Assembly (NCBI GenBank): GCA_020350725.1
Contig: CP070719.1
Location: 187,597 to 251,596, forward strand
Source: a bacterium
GTDB lineage: Bacteria > BMS3Abin14
Direction: 5' to 3'
Length of the DNA stretch: 64,000 bases
Shown: positions 34,704-44,779 of the stretch, in pieces
Numbering within the stretch: position 1 is the stretch's first letter
Layout of the letters: every line of letters starts with the position of its first letter
The notes under the pieces: generated by a model
Database searches by the model: none
What the model was told of the DNA's origin: nothing
What the model saw: only the letters and a program-made list of their open reading frames with translations
Made by a program: the position numbers and the translations under genes

Positions 34704-36647
34704 ATGACCGATGCAGTTGCACTGGTACCCCTGTTTCCCCTTCTGGCCGTCCTGGTCAACCTCTTCATCGGCAAGAGGCTGTCAAAGAAGGCGGTTGGAA
34801 TCCTGGCCTGCGGCGCCGTCGGCGCCTCCCTGGGCGCCTCGGTCCTTGCCGTCGCCGGGCTCATGGCCATGGAGGTCGGTCACCGGTCCGTCGAGGTGAT
34901 CCTCTTCCCGTGGATCGTCTCGGGCGGTTTCCAGGTCCCCATCGGGTTCCTGCTGGATCCCCTGTCCGCGGTGATGATCCTCGTCGTCACCGGTGTCGGT
35001 TTCCTGATCCACGTCTACAGCACGGGATACATGCACGAGGACGCGGGTTTCGCCCGCTATTTCCTCTTTCTCAACCTCTTCGTGTTCGCCATGCTCCTCC
35101 TCGTGCTCGGCAACAGCTACCTCCTGCTCTTCATCGGCTGGGAAGGGGTCGGCCTCTGCTCCTACCTCCTGATCGGTTTCTGGTTCACCAAGGACAGCGC
35201 CTCCGACGCCGGCAAGAAGGCCTTCATCGTCAACCGGGTAGGGGACTTCGGTTTCATCCTGGGCATGCTCCTGATCGTCTATCACTTCGGGACCCTGCAT
35301 TATGGGCAGGTTTTCGCCAGAGCGCCTGAACTCTTTCACGCCGGAGACCTGCCGATGGTCCTCATCACCGCTCTCCTGTTCGTGGGCGCTATGGGCAAAT
35401 CGGCCCAGCTTCCCCTTCACGTGTGGCTTCCGGACGCCATGGAGGGTCCGACACCCGTTTCCGCCCTGATCCACGCCGCCACCATGGTGACGGCCGGCGT
35501 ATACATGGTCTGCCGGAGCAGCGCGCTCTATGAACTGGCGCCTGTCATCCTGAGCCTGGTGGCCGTCATCGGGTGTCTGACCGCTTTCTTTGCCGGCACC
35601 ATCGCCCTCGTCCAGAACGACATCAAACGGGTGCTCGCCTATTCCACGGTCAGCCAGCTGGGGTATATGTTCCTGGCCGCCGGGGTAGGCGCCTACGTGG
35701 CGGCCATTTTCCATCTCGTCACCCATGCCTTTTTCAAGGCCCTCCTCTTTCTCGGGTCCGGCAGCGTTATCCACGCCCTCCACGAGGAGCAGGACATTCG
35801 AAAGATGGGAGGGCTCAAGAAGTATATGCCGACCACCCACAGGACCTTCGTCATCGGATCGCTTGCCATAGCGGGCATTCCCCCCCTGGCCGGGTTCATG
35901 TCCAAGGACGAGATCCTCTACGAGGTTTTCAACGCGGGGAAGGGAACAGGCTGGGTCCTTCTCTGGATCGGCGGTATCGTTACGGCCCTGATGACCGCCT
36001 TCTATATGTTCCGACTGGTATACCTTACCTTCTACGGCGAATCGAGGATGGACGAGGAAGTGGAGAAACACGTTCATGAATCACCCCCTCCCATCACCGT
36101 TCCCCTGACCATCCTCGCCGTACTCTCCGCTGTGGGTGGTTTTCTGGGCATTCCCGTCATCAAGAAGTGGAACATCATGCACAACTGGCTGGGAGAGGCA
36201 TTCCACGCTGCCGCCGAGCACACCACCGAGGCGGCGACGCACGCCGCCTCCGCCGTTTCCCATCTGACCGTTGAGCTGGGGCTCATGACGGTCTCGGTGG
36301 TTGTTGCGGTGAGCGGCATCCTTATCGCCAGGACCATCATCCTGCGCAGGCCGGCCCTTGCCGAGAAGATGAGGAACGACTACAGCTTCCTCTATAGCCT
36401 GTTCCTCAACAAATGGTGGGTCGACGAACTCTACGACCTCACGATAGTCAATCCCCTCAAGAGATTCGCTGATATGTGCTGGTCGGTGTTCGACGTCAAG
36501 GGGATCGACGGCACGGTCAACGGGACAGCGAAGGTGGCCAACGTTTCCGGGGGAGTGCTGAGGAAACTCCAGACCGGGTTTGTCCAGAACTATGCCCTCG
36601 GCATCGTCATCGGTCTGGCCCTGATGCTGGTGCTGGCGTTCTTCTAA
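34704..36647 (+). CDS. nuoL: NADH-quinone oxidoreductase subunit L
   Basis: 647 residues, antiporter-like proton pump with a C-terminal lateral helix (LYDLTIVNPLKRFADMCW and a final membrane helix). EGVGLCSYLLIGFW, LPDAMEGPTPVSALIHAATMVTAGVY and the Lys-containing SKDEILYE are conserved. ATG with AGGAG at 5 bases was chosen over a GTG inside nuoK. Confidence 0.97.
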   Translation: MTDAVALVPLFPLLAVLVNLFIGKRLSKKAVGILACGAVGASLGASVLAVAGLMAMEVGHRSVEVILFPWIVSGGFQVPIGFLLDPLSAVMILVVTGVGFLIHVYSTGYMHEDAGFARYFLFLNLFVFAMLLLVLGNSYLLLFIGWEGVGLCSYLLIGFWFTKDSASDAGKKAFIVNRVGDFGFILGMLLIVYHFGTLHYGQVFARAPELFHAGDLPMVLITALLFVGAMGKSAQLPLHVWLPDAMEGPTPVSALIHAATMVTAGVYMVCRSSALYELAPVILSLVAVIGCLTAFFAGTIALVQNDIKRVLAYSTVSQLGYMFLAAGVGAYVAAIFHLVTHAFFKALLFLGSGSVIHALHEEQDIRKMGGLKKYMPTTHRTFVIGSLAIAGIPPLAGFMSKDEILYEVFNAGKGTGWVLLWIGGIVTALMTAFYMFRLVYLTFYGESRMDEEVEKHVHESPPPITVPLTILAVLSAVGGFLGIPVIKKWNIMHNWLGEAFHAAAEHTTEAATHAASAVSHLTVELGLMTVSVVVAVSGILIARTIILRRPALAEKMRNDYSFLYSLFLNKWWVDELYDLTIVNPLKRFADMCWSVFDVKGIDGTVNGTAKVANVSGGVLRKLQTGFVQNYALGIVIGLALMLVLAFF

Positions 36648-36714
36648 GGGCGGGAGATGGAGTCCAGGAAACAGCCTTCAGAGTAAAAAACCTTGAGGTG
36701 AGAAAAGAGAGCCG

Positions 36715-38304
36715 ATGGAATCACTAAATTTCCCGATACTATCTGCAGTCGTCTATCTGCCGGCGATCGGAGCGCTGTTGATGGCCATATTCGTTCCGGG
36801 GAGAAGGGTGGACGCAATACGCCGCATCGCCCTGGGCGTGGCCCTGGCTGATTTCTTCCTGTCCCTGGCCATTCTGCCGAGATTCAGGATGGACGTCGCC
36901 GACTTCCAGCTCATGGAGAGGGCCGACTGGATCCCGTCACTTGGCATCCAGTACCTCATGGGTACCGACGGCATCAGCCTCCTGCTGGTCCTGCTCACCA
37001 CGGTCCTGGGCGTCCTTGCTATCCTCTCGTCATTCTCGGCCATCACGGAGAGGGTCAAGGAGTACATGATCGCGCTCCTCATTCTGCAGACGGGCATGCT
37101 GGGTGTCTTCTTCGCTCTGGACATCGTCCTGTTCTACGTGTTCTGGGAAGTGATGCTCATCCCCATGGCCCTTCTCATAGGTATCTGGGGCGGCGCCAGA
37201 AGGGTCTACGCCGCTGTGAAGTTCTTCCTGTTCACATTAGTGGGCAGCCTTTTCATGCTTATCGGGTTCCTGGTCCTCTATTTCTCGTTCCACAGGGCCA
37301 CCGGCATCTACACCTTTGACCTCATTCGGCTCCTGGATTTCAGCTTCCCGGTGGGAGTCCAGGTGTGGGCCTTCTGGGCCCTGTTCCTGGGTTTTGCCAT
37401 CAAGGTGCCGCTGTTCCCCTTCCACACATGGTTGCCCGACGCCCATGTCGAGGCTCCCACCGCCGGTTCGGTGATCCTGGCGGGCGTTCTCCTCAAGATG
37501 GGGACTTACGGATTCATCCGCTTCTCCCTGCCCATGCTGCCCGAAGCGTCCCTCCAGGCCATCCCCGCCATAGCCGTGCTCTCCATCGTGGGCATCATCT
37601 ACGGTGCCCTGGTGGCCTGGGTGCAGCCTGACGTGAAGAAACTCGTCGCCTACTCCTCCGTCAGCCACCTGGGTTTTGTCATGCTGGGTCTGTTCACGGT
37701 GACCATCCAGGGGGTTCAGGGCGGTGTTCTTCAGATGATCAATCACGGCCTGTCCACCGGTGCCCTGTTCCTCCTGGTGGGCATTCTTTACGAGCGCAGG
37801 CACACCAGGATGATCGAGGCCTTCGGAGGGCTCGCTGCCCAGGTGCCCCTGTTCACGGCTGTCTTCGGCATCGTGACCTTCTCGTCCATCGGCCTCCCGG
37901 GTCTCAACGGCTTCATCGGTGAATTCCTCATCCTTCTGGGGTCCTACAAGGCACGGATGTGGGTTTTCGGGGCCCTGGCGGCCTCCGGGGTGATCCTGGG
38001 GGCGGTGTACATGCTGTCCATGTTCCAGCGGGTGATGTACGGGACACTGGACAAGGAGGAGAACCGGAACCTGCCCGATCTGAACGTGCGGGAGATGTTA
38101 ACACTGGTCCCGATCGTCATCCTGATCTTCTGGATCGGGATCTACCCCAAGCCGTTTCTTAAAATGGTTGAACCGTCTGTCATCAAGGTCGTGTCGAGGC
38201 TCGAGAACGCCAGGGTCAACGCCGGATCCACGCCCCTCGTTCTGGCGCCCGACGAGGTCAAGGTCGCTCTGGACAAACACGGTGCTGCCCCGGACGGGGA
38301 ATAA
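36715..38304 (+). CDS. nuoM: NADH-quinone oxidoreductase subunit M
   Basis: 529 residues, second antiporter-like subunit. FYVFWEVMLIPMALLIG with the key glutamate, PLFPFHTWLPDAHVEAPTAGSVILAG, and LPGLNGFIGEFLIL are typical. A 67-base gap follows nuoL. The cytoplasmic tail after residue 490 is slightly longer than usual. Confidence 0.97.
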   Translation: MESLNFPILSAVVYLPAIGALLMAIFVPGRRVDAIRRIALGVALADFFLSLAILPRFRMDVADFQLMERADWIPSLGIQYLMGTDGISLLLVLLTTVLGVLAILSSFSAITERVKEYMIALLILQTGMLGVFFALDIVLFYVFWEVMLIPMALLIGIWGGARRVYAAVKFFLFTLVGSLFMLIGFLVLYFSFHRATGIYTFDLIRLLDFSFPVGVQVWAFWALFLGFAIKVPLFPFHTWLPDAHVEAPTAGSVILAGVLLKMGTYGFIRFSLPMLPEASLQAIPAIAVLSIVGIIYGALVAWVQPDVKKLVAYSSVSHLGFVMLGLFTVTIQGVQGGVLQMINHGLSTGALFLLVGILYERRHTRMIEAFGGLAAQVPLFTAVFGIVTFSSIGLPGLNGFIGEFLILLGSYKARMWVFGALAASGVILGAVYMLSMFQRVMYGTLDKEENRNLPDLNVREMLTLVPIVILIFWIGIYPKPFLKMVEPSVIKVVSRLENARVNAGSTPLVLAPDEVKVALDKHGAAPDGE

Positions 38305-38326
38305 ATAGGCCAAGGGAGAGGAATAA

Positions 38327-39796
38327 ATGCTCGATATTCTTGTTCCGGATTTTCGGGTCATCGCACCGGAACTCATTCTCATCGTCACCGCCTTCGTTAT
38401 CATTTTCTGGGAGCTGATCACCCGCACCGCCAGGCACGGCATGTCCATTTTTCTCGGAGCGGCCGGAACCCTGGTGGCCCTCGCGGTCACGGCCTCGCTG
38501 GCGCAGAAGACCATCTCGACATTCGGGGATGCCCTCGTCCTCGACCCCTTTGCCTCCTTCTTCAAGATGATCTTCCTCGTCGGGTTGCTGCTCACCATCG
38601 CCATATCGACCAGATACATGGTCGACGAGGGGACCAAGGATCATTCGGAGTACTACGGCCTTCTCATTCTTGCCGTCGTCGGGATGATGGTCCTGGCCAC
38701 CGGCAGGGAACTGATCACCATCTTTCTGGGACTGGAACTCATGTCCATGTCCCTCTACGTCCTCGCCGGTCTCTTCAAAACGGACGTACGGTCCAACGAG
38801 GCCGCCCTGAAGTACTTCGTCCTGGGGTCCTTTGCCACCTGTTTCATGCTCTTCGGCATGTCGTACATCTACGGCATCGCGGGCACGACCCACCTGAGGC
38901 AGATCGGCCGCGCCATCGCCGAGAACCCGGCCCTCCTGGCGGACAAAGGACTTATCCTCGGGATGTTTACCCTGCTGGTCGGCTTCGCATTCAAGATCTC
39001 GGCTGTTCCCTTTCACCAGTGGACTCCGGACGTCTACGAGGGCGCGCCGACTTCCGTCACGGCCTTTATGTCGGCCGGACCGAAGGCGGCAGCCTTTGCG
39101 GCCATGATCAGGGTCCTCATGGAAGCCCTCCCCCTGATGAAAACCGACTGGGAGCTCCTCTTCACCGTGGTGGCCGTTCTCACCATGACTGTTGGAAACC
39201 TGGTCGCCCTGGCCCAGGAAAGCGTCAAGAGGATGCTGGCCTACTCATCCATTGCGCATGTCGGCTACATCCTCATTGCCTTCGTCGCCTCCGTGGGCGG
39301 CCATGCCGACCGGGCCCTGTCGGCGATCCTGTTCTACCTCCTCGCGTACACTTTCATGAATACGGGGGCTTTCGCCATCCTCATCTTCCTGAGGAGGGAG
39401 GGGATCTCCGGCGAGAAGCTGGATGATTTCGCCGGCCTTTCCAGGCGGTCGCCCATCGGCGCCCTGGCCATGCTCATCTTCCTGTTCTCCCTGGCGGGCA
39501 TACCGCCGACGGCCGGTTTTGCGGCTAAGCTCTCCGTGTTCTACGCTGCCGTCCAGGGTGGATACTATGCTCTGGTCGTCATCGGTGTGATCAACAGCGC
39601 AGTGGCGGCGTACTACTATCTTCGTGTCGTGGTGGTCATGTACATGCAGGAGCCGGCCACCGAGGGCGGCTACGCAGGAACGTCACCCCTGCTCTGGGCC
39701 GGCATCGCTCTGGCCCTGGCCGGCACCATTGTCCTCGGCGTACTGCCGGGCGGGGTGCTCGAGGCGGCGAGGCTTTCCGTCATCTCCCTGCTTTAG
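38327..39796 (+). CDS. nuoN: NADH-quinone oxidoreductase subunit N
   Basis: 489 residues, third antiporter-like subunit and last gene of the operon. FLGLELMSMSLYVLAG, AFKISAVPFHQWTPDVYEGAPT, AYSSIAHVGYILI and FAAKLSVFYAAV are diagnostic. GGAGAGGAATAA precedes the ATG. Confidence 0.97.
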   Translation: MLDILVPDFRVIAPELILIVTAFVIIFWELITRTARHGMSIFLGAAGTLVALAVTASLAQKTISTFGDALVLDPFASFFKMIFLVGLLLTIAISTRYMVDEGTKDHSEYYGLLILAVVGMMVLATGRELITIFLGLELMSMSLYVLAGLFKTDVRSNEAALKYFVLGSFATCFMLFGMSYIYGIAGTTHLRQIGRAIAENPALLADKGLILGMFTLLVGFAFKISAVPFHQWTPDVYEGAPTSVTAFMSAGPKAAAFAAMIRVLMEALPLMKTDWELLFTVVAVLTMTVGNLVALAQESVKRMLAYSSIAHVGYILIAFVASVGGHADRALSAILFYLLAYTFMNTGAFAILIFLRREGISGEKLDDFAGLSRRSPIGALAMLIFLFSLAGIPPTAGFAAKLSVFYAAVQGGYYALVVIGVINSAVAAYYYLRVVVVMYMQEPATEGGYAGTSPLLWAGIALALAGTIVLGVLPGGVLEAARLSVISLL

Positions 39797-39828
39797 GACG
39801 AATCGGGGTTCATTATTCAGGAGAACAG

Positions 39829-39855
39829 CCCGGTGATCGGTCCACGGTCACCGGG
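39829..39855 (+). terminator. hairpin after nuoN
   Basis: Perfect 8-bp inverted repeat CCCGGTGA/TCACCGGG with an 11-base loop, 33 bases after the nuoN stop. No U-run follows, so termination may need Rho; the hairpin may instead protect the mRNA end. It also lies downstream of the convergent polyketide synthase gene. Confidence 0.45.
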
Positions 39856-39990
39856 TGCGGGATCACCTGCCGTAAATTCTCCTGGACCCGGGAATCCAAA
39901 ATCCCCTTCGACAAGCCCAGGGCCGTGAGCATGCCGAACGGCAAAGTCCAAGAACCAAAGACTCCCTTCCCCATTCACCCCGGTAAAATC

Positions 39991-41049
39991 CTAGACGGCT
40001 CGAAGAAGCATGGCATGGGCCGATAGACCCGCCCCGAAGGCCACCAGGACCAACCAGGACCCCGGTTCGATCCCGCCGGCCATTATGTCCTTCAGAACAA
40101 AGAGGACCGAGGGAGAGGACATGTTGCCGCACCTCTCCAGGACCCGTCTGGAGGGGGCGAGCTTCGCCTCGGGAAGATCGACCTCCCTCCCGACCGAGGC
40201 GAGGACGCTCTCTCCCCCTCCGTGGACAGCCCAGTGATCCACGTCCGGCACGGAGAGCCCCATGGGTTCCAGAAGGGAATGAACGGCCTGGGCAACCGTT
40301 CGACCGATGACCTTCGGCAGCCTCCGGGACAGCTGGTTGTGCAGTTGGCCACCCCGGTGGATGTAACGGATGGTGTCCCGTTCCTCCGGCAGGTGTCGGG
40401 TCGAAGACCGGATGATCTCCAGGCCCGACCTCTTTTTCCCGATCACGGCGGCCGCCGCGCCGTCTGCGAAGATGGAATTGGAGAGGATGAGGCTGAGGTC
40501 GTCCGCCATCTGAAAGGTTGCGCTGCAGATCTCCACCGAGACGCAGAGGGCACGGCCGTCACCGTCGACCGGGAGAAGGCTCGCACCCATTGAGATGTTG
40601 GGGATGGCCCCTCCGCAGCCGCTCCCGACGAGATCGAAAGCCCGGACGTCCCTGAGAAGACCGAGCCTCTCGATGAGATAGCTGCTGATCCCGGGGCAGA
40701 GGTACCCGGTGCAGGTGTTGACGATCAGGGCGGAGACATCCTGCGGCGACAGGCCGGCTTCGGCCAGTGCCATGGCTGCGGATTCCACCGAGAGGGTGAC
40801 GGCCCATCGGGTGAAACGCTCGATACGGCTGTCGGGGTCCTCATCCACCAGACAGGCTGGATCCTCCAGGGCGAAATGCCTCCGCCGGATTCCCGGGTGG
40901 CCCAGGATGTTCTCCATCACCTTCAGGCTCCGGGGGGAGAGCCTGTTCCCGTAGTGTTCTCTGAAGAATGACGCCGCGAGGTCCTGATCAGCTCCGTACG
41001 GCGGGAGGGCGGTCGCCACTGTGGACAGGTAGACCGGTGGGGAGCTCAT
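39991..41049 (-). CDS. type III polyketide synthase (chalcone/stilbene synthase family)
   Basis: 352 residues, normal for the family. The catalytic triad is visible: Cys145 in GSGCGGAIPN, His276 in AVHGGG and Asn309 in GNMSSPS; the C-terminal AFGAGLS matches the GFGPG loop. These enzymes extend an acyl-CoA starter with malonyl-CoA and cyclise it to resorcinols, pyrones or phloroglucinols. The ATG overlaps the stop of the radical SAM gene (ATGA), so the two are one transcription unit. The product is unknown. A FabH-like ketosynthase is the main alternative, but the triad and loop favour type III PKS. Confidence 0.88.
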   Translation of the reverse strand: MSSPPVYLSTVATALPPYGADQDLAASFFREHYGNRLSPRSLKVMENILGHPGIRRRHFALEDPACLVDEDPDSRIERFTRWAVTLSVESAAMALAEAGLSPQDVSALIVNTCTGYLCPGISSYLIERLGLLRDVRAFDLVGSGCGGAIPNISMGASLLPVDGDGRALCVSVEICSATFQMADDLSLILSNSIFADGAAAAVIGKKRSGLEIIRSSTRHLPEERDTIRYIHRGGQLHNQLSRRLPKVIGRTVAQAVHSLLEPMGLSVPDVDHWAVHGGGESVLASVGREVDLPEAKLAPSRRVLERCGNMSSPSVLFVLKDIMAGGIEPGSWLVLVAFGAGLSAHAMLLRAV

Positions 41050-42506
41050 GCAGACCTTCCCGTCGAGCATCCAGACTGAGGGATGTCCCGGCCCAGGAGA
41101 CCGAGGAGCCTCCTGATGGAGGCGGTGTGCTTCCAAAGGGGCGTACTGATGGGTAGCCGGGAGGCCAGCCGGTTGATGGCCGGCAGCCAGGGGTGGCTCA
41201 GGGATCCGGTATGGATCATGTTCAGGCGCCCCCGAGTCGATCTGTGGACCTGATCCTGGACCCAGGCCGGTTCCAGTTGGGGCGAAAAGTAGAATCGGGG
41301 TTCCAGCATCTCGCCGGGGGAAACCGAAAGCAGTCCTTCCTCCCGCGCGATGGATTCCAGCGGTGTTCCCGGATAGATCCTGATCCCGAAGTTGAAGAAT
41401 GCGACATCCTGCCTGCGGAGGATCCCCTCGGCGAAGCGAAGGGTCTTCAATACCGTGTCCGGTCCCTCTCCCGGTCCTCCGAGGAGGAAGATCCAGAAAC
41501 AGGGGATCCCGTGCCGCCGGACGGCTTCGGCGGTGCGGTAGACGTGCTGTTCCCCAAAACCCTTACCCAGGCCGGCCAGGACGGAGTCAGCGGCGCTTTC
41601 GGCGGTGATGCCGATACCGGAAAATCCGGCAAGCTCCATGGCTCGGAGCAGCCGTTCATCGACAAACCGCGGGTTGACCTCCATGGTCAACAGGCGTGCT
41701 TCCGCCGGTGAGCGGACAAGGCTTTCGCAGATCTCCAGGGCGTGATCGTAGGGGGCGTTGAACACGCTGTCGACGAACTCGATGTCCCCTGCTCCCTCGG
41801 CGGCAAGCTCACGAACGGCATCGGCGACATCATCCGGAGCATGGAGGCGCTGGATGCGGCCCTCGCTCACGCCGTAAGTGCAGTAGACACATTCGAAGGG
41901 ACAGCCTCTCTTGGATTGGATCGGCAGGGTGGCCATGCGTGACCGGTATTTTGGCACATCGATCCATCGGTGGAAGGGAACCTTCAGGTTGCCGTTTTCC
42001 AGACCGCAATCGGTATGAAGGACGGCACGGTAAACACCGTCTTGGATACGGGCTGTCCCGCTCAGATTCCCGGCCGCCCTTTCCTGCTCCAGGGCCTCCA
42101 GAACCCGGGGAAAAACGGTTTCACCGTCCCTTAGAACGGCGAGGTCCGCTCCCGTATACCTGAGAAGGGCCTCGGGCATAACGGCGACTGCCGGTCCGCC
42201 GAGAACAACAGGTGCCGCTGTCCGCCTGCGGATGGTCTCAACCAGGGGAACAAGTTCGCGAAAATATCGCGTGGGGTGGACCATGTCGTTGTCGTCGATA
42301 TTACGGACCGAAATACCTACGACGTCCGGGGACGCACCACCGAGGGCGCGGTTCACAGCCGCTACAGGATCCTGTTCGAACATCAGGTCCAACAGGGTGA
42401 CGCGGTGGCCCTTTTCCTTCACCGCCTCCGCGACGACGCAGGCACCGTATGGGATCACGGCCACAGGGTGTTCGGCCCGGTTCGCAGCAATGATCAGAAC
42501 ATCCAA
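41046..42506 (-). CDS. B12-binding domain radical SAM protein
   Basis: 486 residues. An N-terminal cobalamin-binding-like Rossmann domain (residues 1-125: VISVRNIDD-like region, VLGGPAVAVMPEALLRY) is followed by a radical SAM core with CPFECVYC (CxxxCxxC) near residue 210 and SAM-binding segments (EFVDSVFNAP, ITAESAADSVL, WIFLLGGPGEGPDTV). The axial DxHxxG motif of true cobalamin binders is not evident. TTG start with GGGGTG upstream. Coupled to the type III PKS, it may methylate or rearrange the polyketide; this is inferred from the gene pair only. Confidence 0.88.
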   Translation of the reverse strand: MDVLIIAANRAEHPVAVIPYGACVVAEAVKEKGHRVTLLDLMFEQDPVAAVNRALGGASPDVVGISVRNIDDNDMVHPTRYFRELVPLVETIRRRTAAPVVLGGPAVAVMPEALLRYTGADLAVLRDGETVFPRVLEALEQERAAGNLSGTARIQDGVYRAVLHTDCGLENGNLKVPFHRWIDVPKYRSRMATLPIQSKRGCPFECVYCTYGVSEGRIQRLHAPDDVADAVRELAAEGAGDIEFVDSVFNAPYDHALEICESLVRSPAEARLLTMEVNPRFVDERLLRAMELAGFSGIGITAESAADSVLAGLGKGFGEQHVYRTAEAVRRHGIPCFWIFLLGGPGEGPDTVLKTLRFAEGILRRQDVAFFNFGIRIYPGTPLESIAREEGLLSVSPGEMLEPRFYFSPQLEPAWVQDQVHRSTRGRLNMIHTGSLSHPWLPAINRLASRLPISTPLWKHTASIRRLLGLLGRDIPQSGCSTGRSA

Positions 42507-42789
42507 TCTTCACCCCCCACCGGCGGGTTTGCCGCCGATCGGCCCCGAGGCGGTTCGCCTCCCGCGACGGTCATGGAAAGAGTATAAGGCAAAACTGTGG
42601 GCAGTGTAACGTGAAGATGCCGATGGGATCGGCAGGATACGCCCTGTCCTCTCCGGCGGGCCTTGATTTCCCCCCGTCCTCGTGTCATTCTTTCACAAAT
42701 GAGTCATGGGTTCGCCCTGTGGCCACATCGTAGGGGAAAGGTCGGGCCGGCCGGAGGGATCGGGTCCATCATGATCGAGGAGGATGGAA

Positions 42790-43821
42790 ATGACGGGGAA
42801 ACCTCTGATGGTCGCTGTTACCTTGTCTGTGGTTCTTCTGATTGCGCCGTCGGGCCTGTCGGCGACAACGGTCAACCTCAACAAGGCCCGCGATCTTGTC
42901 GACAAGGGGCAGTGTCCCTCGGCGATTCCCCTGCTCGAGGAGATCCTCTCCGCCTCCCCGGACAGCCAGGAGGCACAGTACCTGATGGGTGTCTGTCACC
43001 TTCGAATGGACGACCTGAAAGCCGCCGATGGATATTTTCAGGGTATTTTTTCCCGTGAAGGAGGGGCCGACGAAGCCATCGCAGACCAGGTCGGCAACGC
43101 ATTCGAGGATCACATCATTTCGCATCTGGGAGGGGGTCAGGTTGAAATGGCCACGGAAGCCTTCGAGCTTCTCATGAAGTATCGGCCGTCCACAAAAGAC
43201 AGGGTGTCAAAATCCTGCGTCGACAGGGGAGAGGCATACCTTCAGCAGGGACAGGACAGGGAGGCGGCCTATCTCTTCCGGTTCGCCGCGTCCTACAGCG
43301 AGGCCCTGAAGGACAGGATCTGCGACATTCTTTTCGTCAAGGCCAAGGCCGCCACCGGCGAGGAGAGCCTCAAGCTCGTCCTGGCATCTGTCCGCTACGG
43401 CAACAAGTACCAGGACGAGACCACCCGAATGGTCCTGAGGCTGGCCAACTCCATCGAGGACCCGTCGATCAGGGAAAGCTACCTCGGGCAGGCTCTGGAT
43501 TTCATCGAGAGGGAGGTCCTCTTCAACGCTTCCGTGGATTACTTCACCAGCTCCTGGGGCCCCCCGCAGAGGATCACCCTGGTGGAGCCGGGCAGATGGA
43601 TCGGGGTGGAGAAGGCAAAGGAGAAGGAGAGGATCTTCTATCTGGCCGAGCAGTCCCTGCTGACCCGCCAGAACGGCACGCGGGTCGTCCTGGAGCCGGC
43701 TTTTCTCACGGCGAGGCCCTTTACCGGAAGCGAAACGAGAACGGACAAGGGTTACGTCACCGAGATCTGGTTCAGTGTTGACGAGAACCCCGTTACGGTG
43801 GCCTTCTGGGTAAAAGACTGA
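42790..43821 (+). CDS. exported TPR-like protein of unknown function
   Basis: 343 residues. A signal peptide (residues 1-25, ending GLSA) is followed by TPR-like helical repeats (ARDLVDKGQCPSAIPLLEEI, EAQYLMGVCHLRMDDLKAAD, EAYLQQGQDREAAYLFRFA). The last 90 residues look different: beta-rich with WIGVEKAKEKERIFYLAEQS and a TEIWFSVDENPVTVAFWVKD end. I do not recognise the family. AGGAGG lies 6 bases before this ATG, so the ATG two codons upstream is less likely. It stands alone between the radical SAM gene and a transporter. Confidence 0.75.
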   Translation: MTGKPLMVAVTLSVVLLIAPSGLSATTVNLNKARDLVDKGQCPSAIPLLEEILSASPDSQEAQYLMGVCHLRMDDLKAADGYFQGIFSREGGADEAIADQVGNAFEDHIISHLGGGQVEMATEAFELLMKYRPSTKDRVSKSCVDRGEAYLQQGQDREAAYLFRFAASYSEALKDRICDILFVKAKAATGEESLKLVLASVRYGNKYQDETTRMVLRLANSIEDPSIRESYLGQALDFIEREVLFNASVDYFTSSWGPPQRITLVEPGRWIGVEKAKEKERIFYLAEQSLLTRQNGTRVVLEPAFLTARPFTGSETRTDKGYVTEIWFSVDENPVTVAFWVKD

Positions 43822-43877
43822 TCCCGCCGGGTCCGACCATCGGTCCGAGGCCTGACCATCCTCCGGTCACGCTCACA

Positions 43878-44762
43878 ATGGCCCGCCGAAGAGATGACAT
43901 CAGCGGCGTCCTCATCATGGTCGTGGCGGTCCTGATCCTGAGCCCCGACGCCCTTCTGATATCCCTGGTCGCGGTGGATCCCTGGACGGTGGTGTTCTGG
44001 AGAGGACTGCTCACCGCGGCCACCATGACGGTCGGCCTCCTCTTCGCCCATGGACGTGATACGGTCAGCCAGATACACCACGTGGGTTGGCCGGGGGTTT
44101 TGGCCGGCTTCCTCTTCGGGTCAAGCACCCTTTCCTTTGTCCTGTCCGTGAGGCTGACCGCGGCGGCCAACACCCTGGTGATCATATCGGCGATGCCTCT
44201 CTTTGCCGCCCTCTTTACCCGCCTCTTCCTCAAAGAGAAGGTGCCGGTCCACACCTGGATCGCTGTCACCGTGGGTTTCGCGGGAATCGCCATCGTCTTT
44301 TCCGGAAGCCTGGCGGGGTTATCCGCCCTGGGCGATCTGCTGGCAATGGTCACGGCCTGTTTCATGGCCGGAAATTTCGTCATCATCCGCCGGTACAGGA
44401 AGGTGAACATGATCCCGGCCGTCATCCTCAGCGGGATCCTGACCACGGCGGCCATGGCGCCCTTTGCCGCCCCACTGAGCGTCACCGGTCCGGATGTCCT
44501 GTTCCTGGCGGTCATGGGCACCATCGTCCTGCCCATACCGCTGTCCTTCATGACGATCGCCCCCAAGCTCATTCCCGCGGCTGAGGTCAGTCTGATCATG
44601 TTGCTGGAGACCTTCCTGGGGCCGCTCTGGGTGTGGTTCGGACTGGGCCAGGTGCCGGCCGTGGAAACCTTCCTGGGGGGCGGGGTGCTGGTTCTGACCC
44701 TGGCCTGGCATTCCATGGTGAGACTGGGTGATCGGCCGGGACGCCCAATCCCCGATGTCTGA
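43878..44762 (+). CDS. EamA/DMT-family transporter
   Basis: 294 residues with ten membrane helices in two EamA repeats. FWRGLLTAATMTVGLLF, GVLAGFLFGSSTLSFVLSVRLTAAANTLVI and the second-repeat LLETFLGPLWVWFGLGQ are typical of drug/metabolite exporters. Substrate cannot be told. It starts 56 bases after the TPR-like protein and converges with the cation transporter gene. Confidence 0.9.
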   Translation: MARRRDDISGVLIMVVAVLILSPDALLISLVAVDPWTVVFWRGLLTAATMTVGLLFAHGRDTVSQIHHVGWPGVLAGFLFGSSTLSFVLSVRLTAAANTLVIISAMPLFAALFTRLFLKEKVPVHTWIAVTVGFAGIAIVFSGSLAGLSALGDLLAMVTACFMAGNFVIIRRYRKVNMIPAVILSGILTTAAMAPFAAPLSVTGPDVLFLAVMGTIVLPIPLSFMTIAPKLIPAAEVSLIMLLETFLGPLWVWFGLGQVPAVETFLGGGVLVLTLAWHSMVRLGDRPGRPIPDV

Positions 44763-44779
44763 TGTCTACCGTCGTACCT

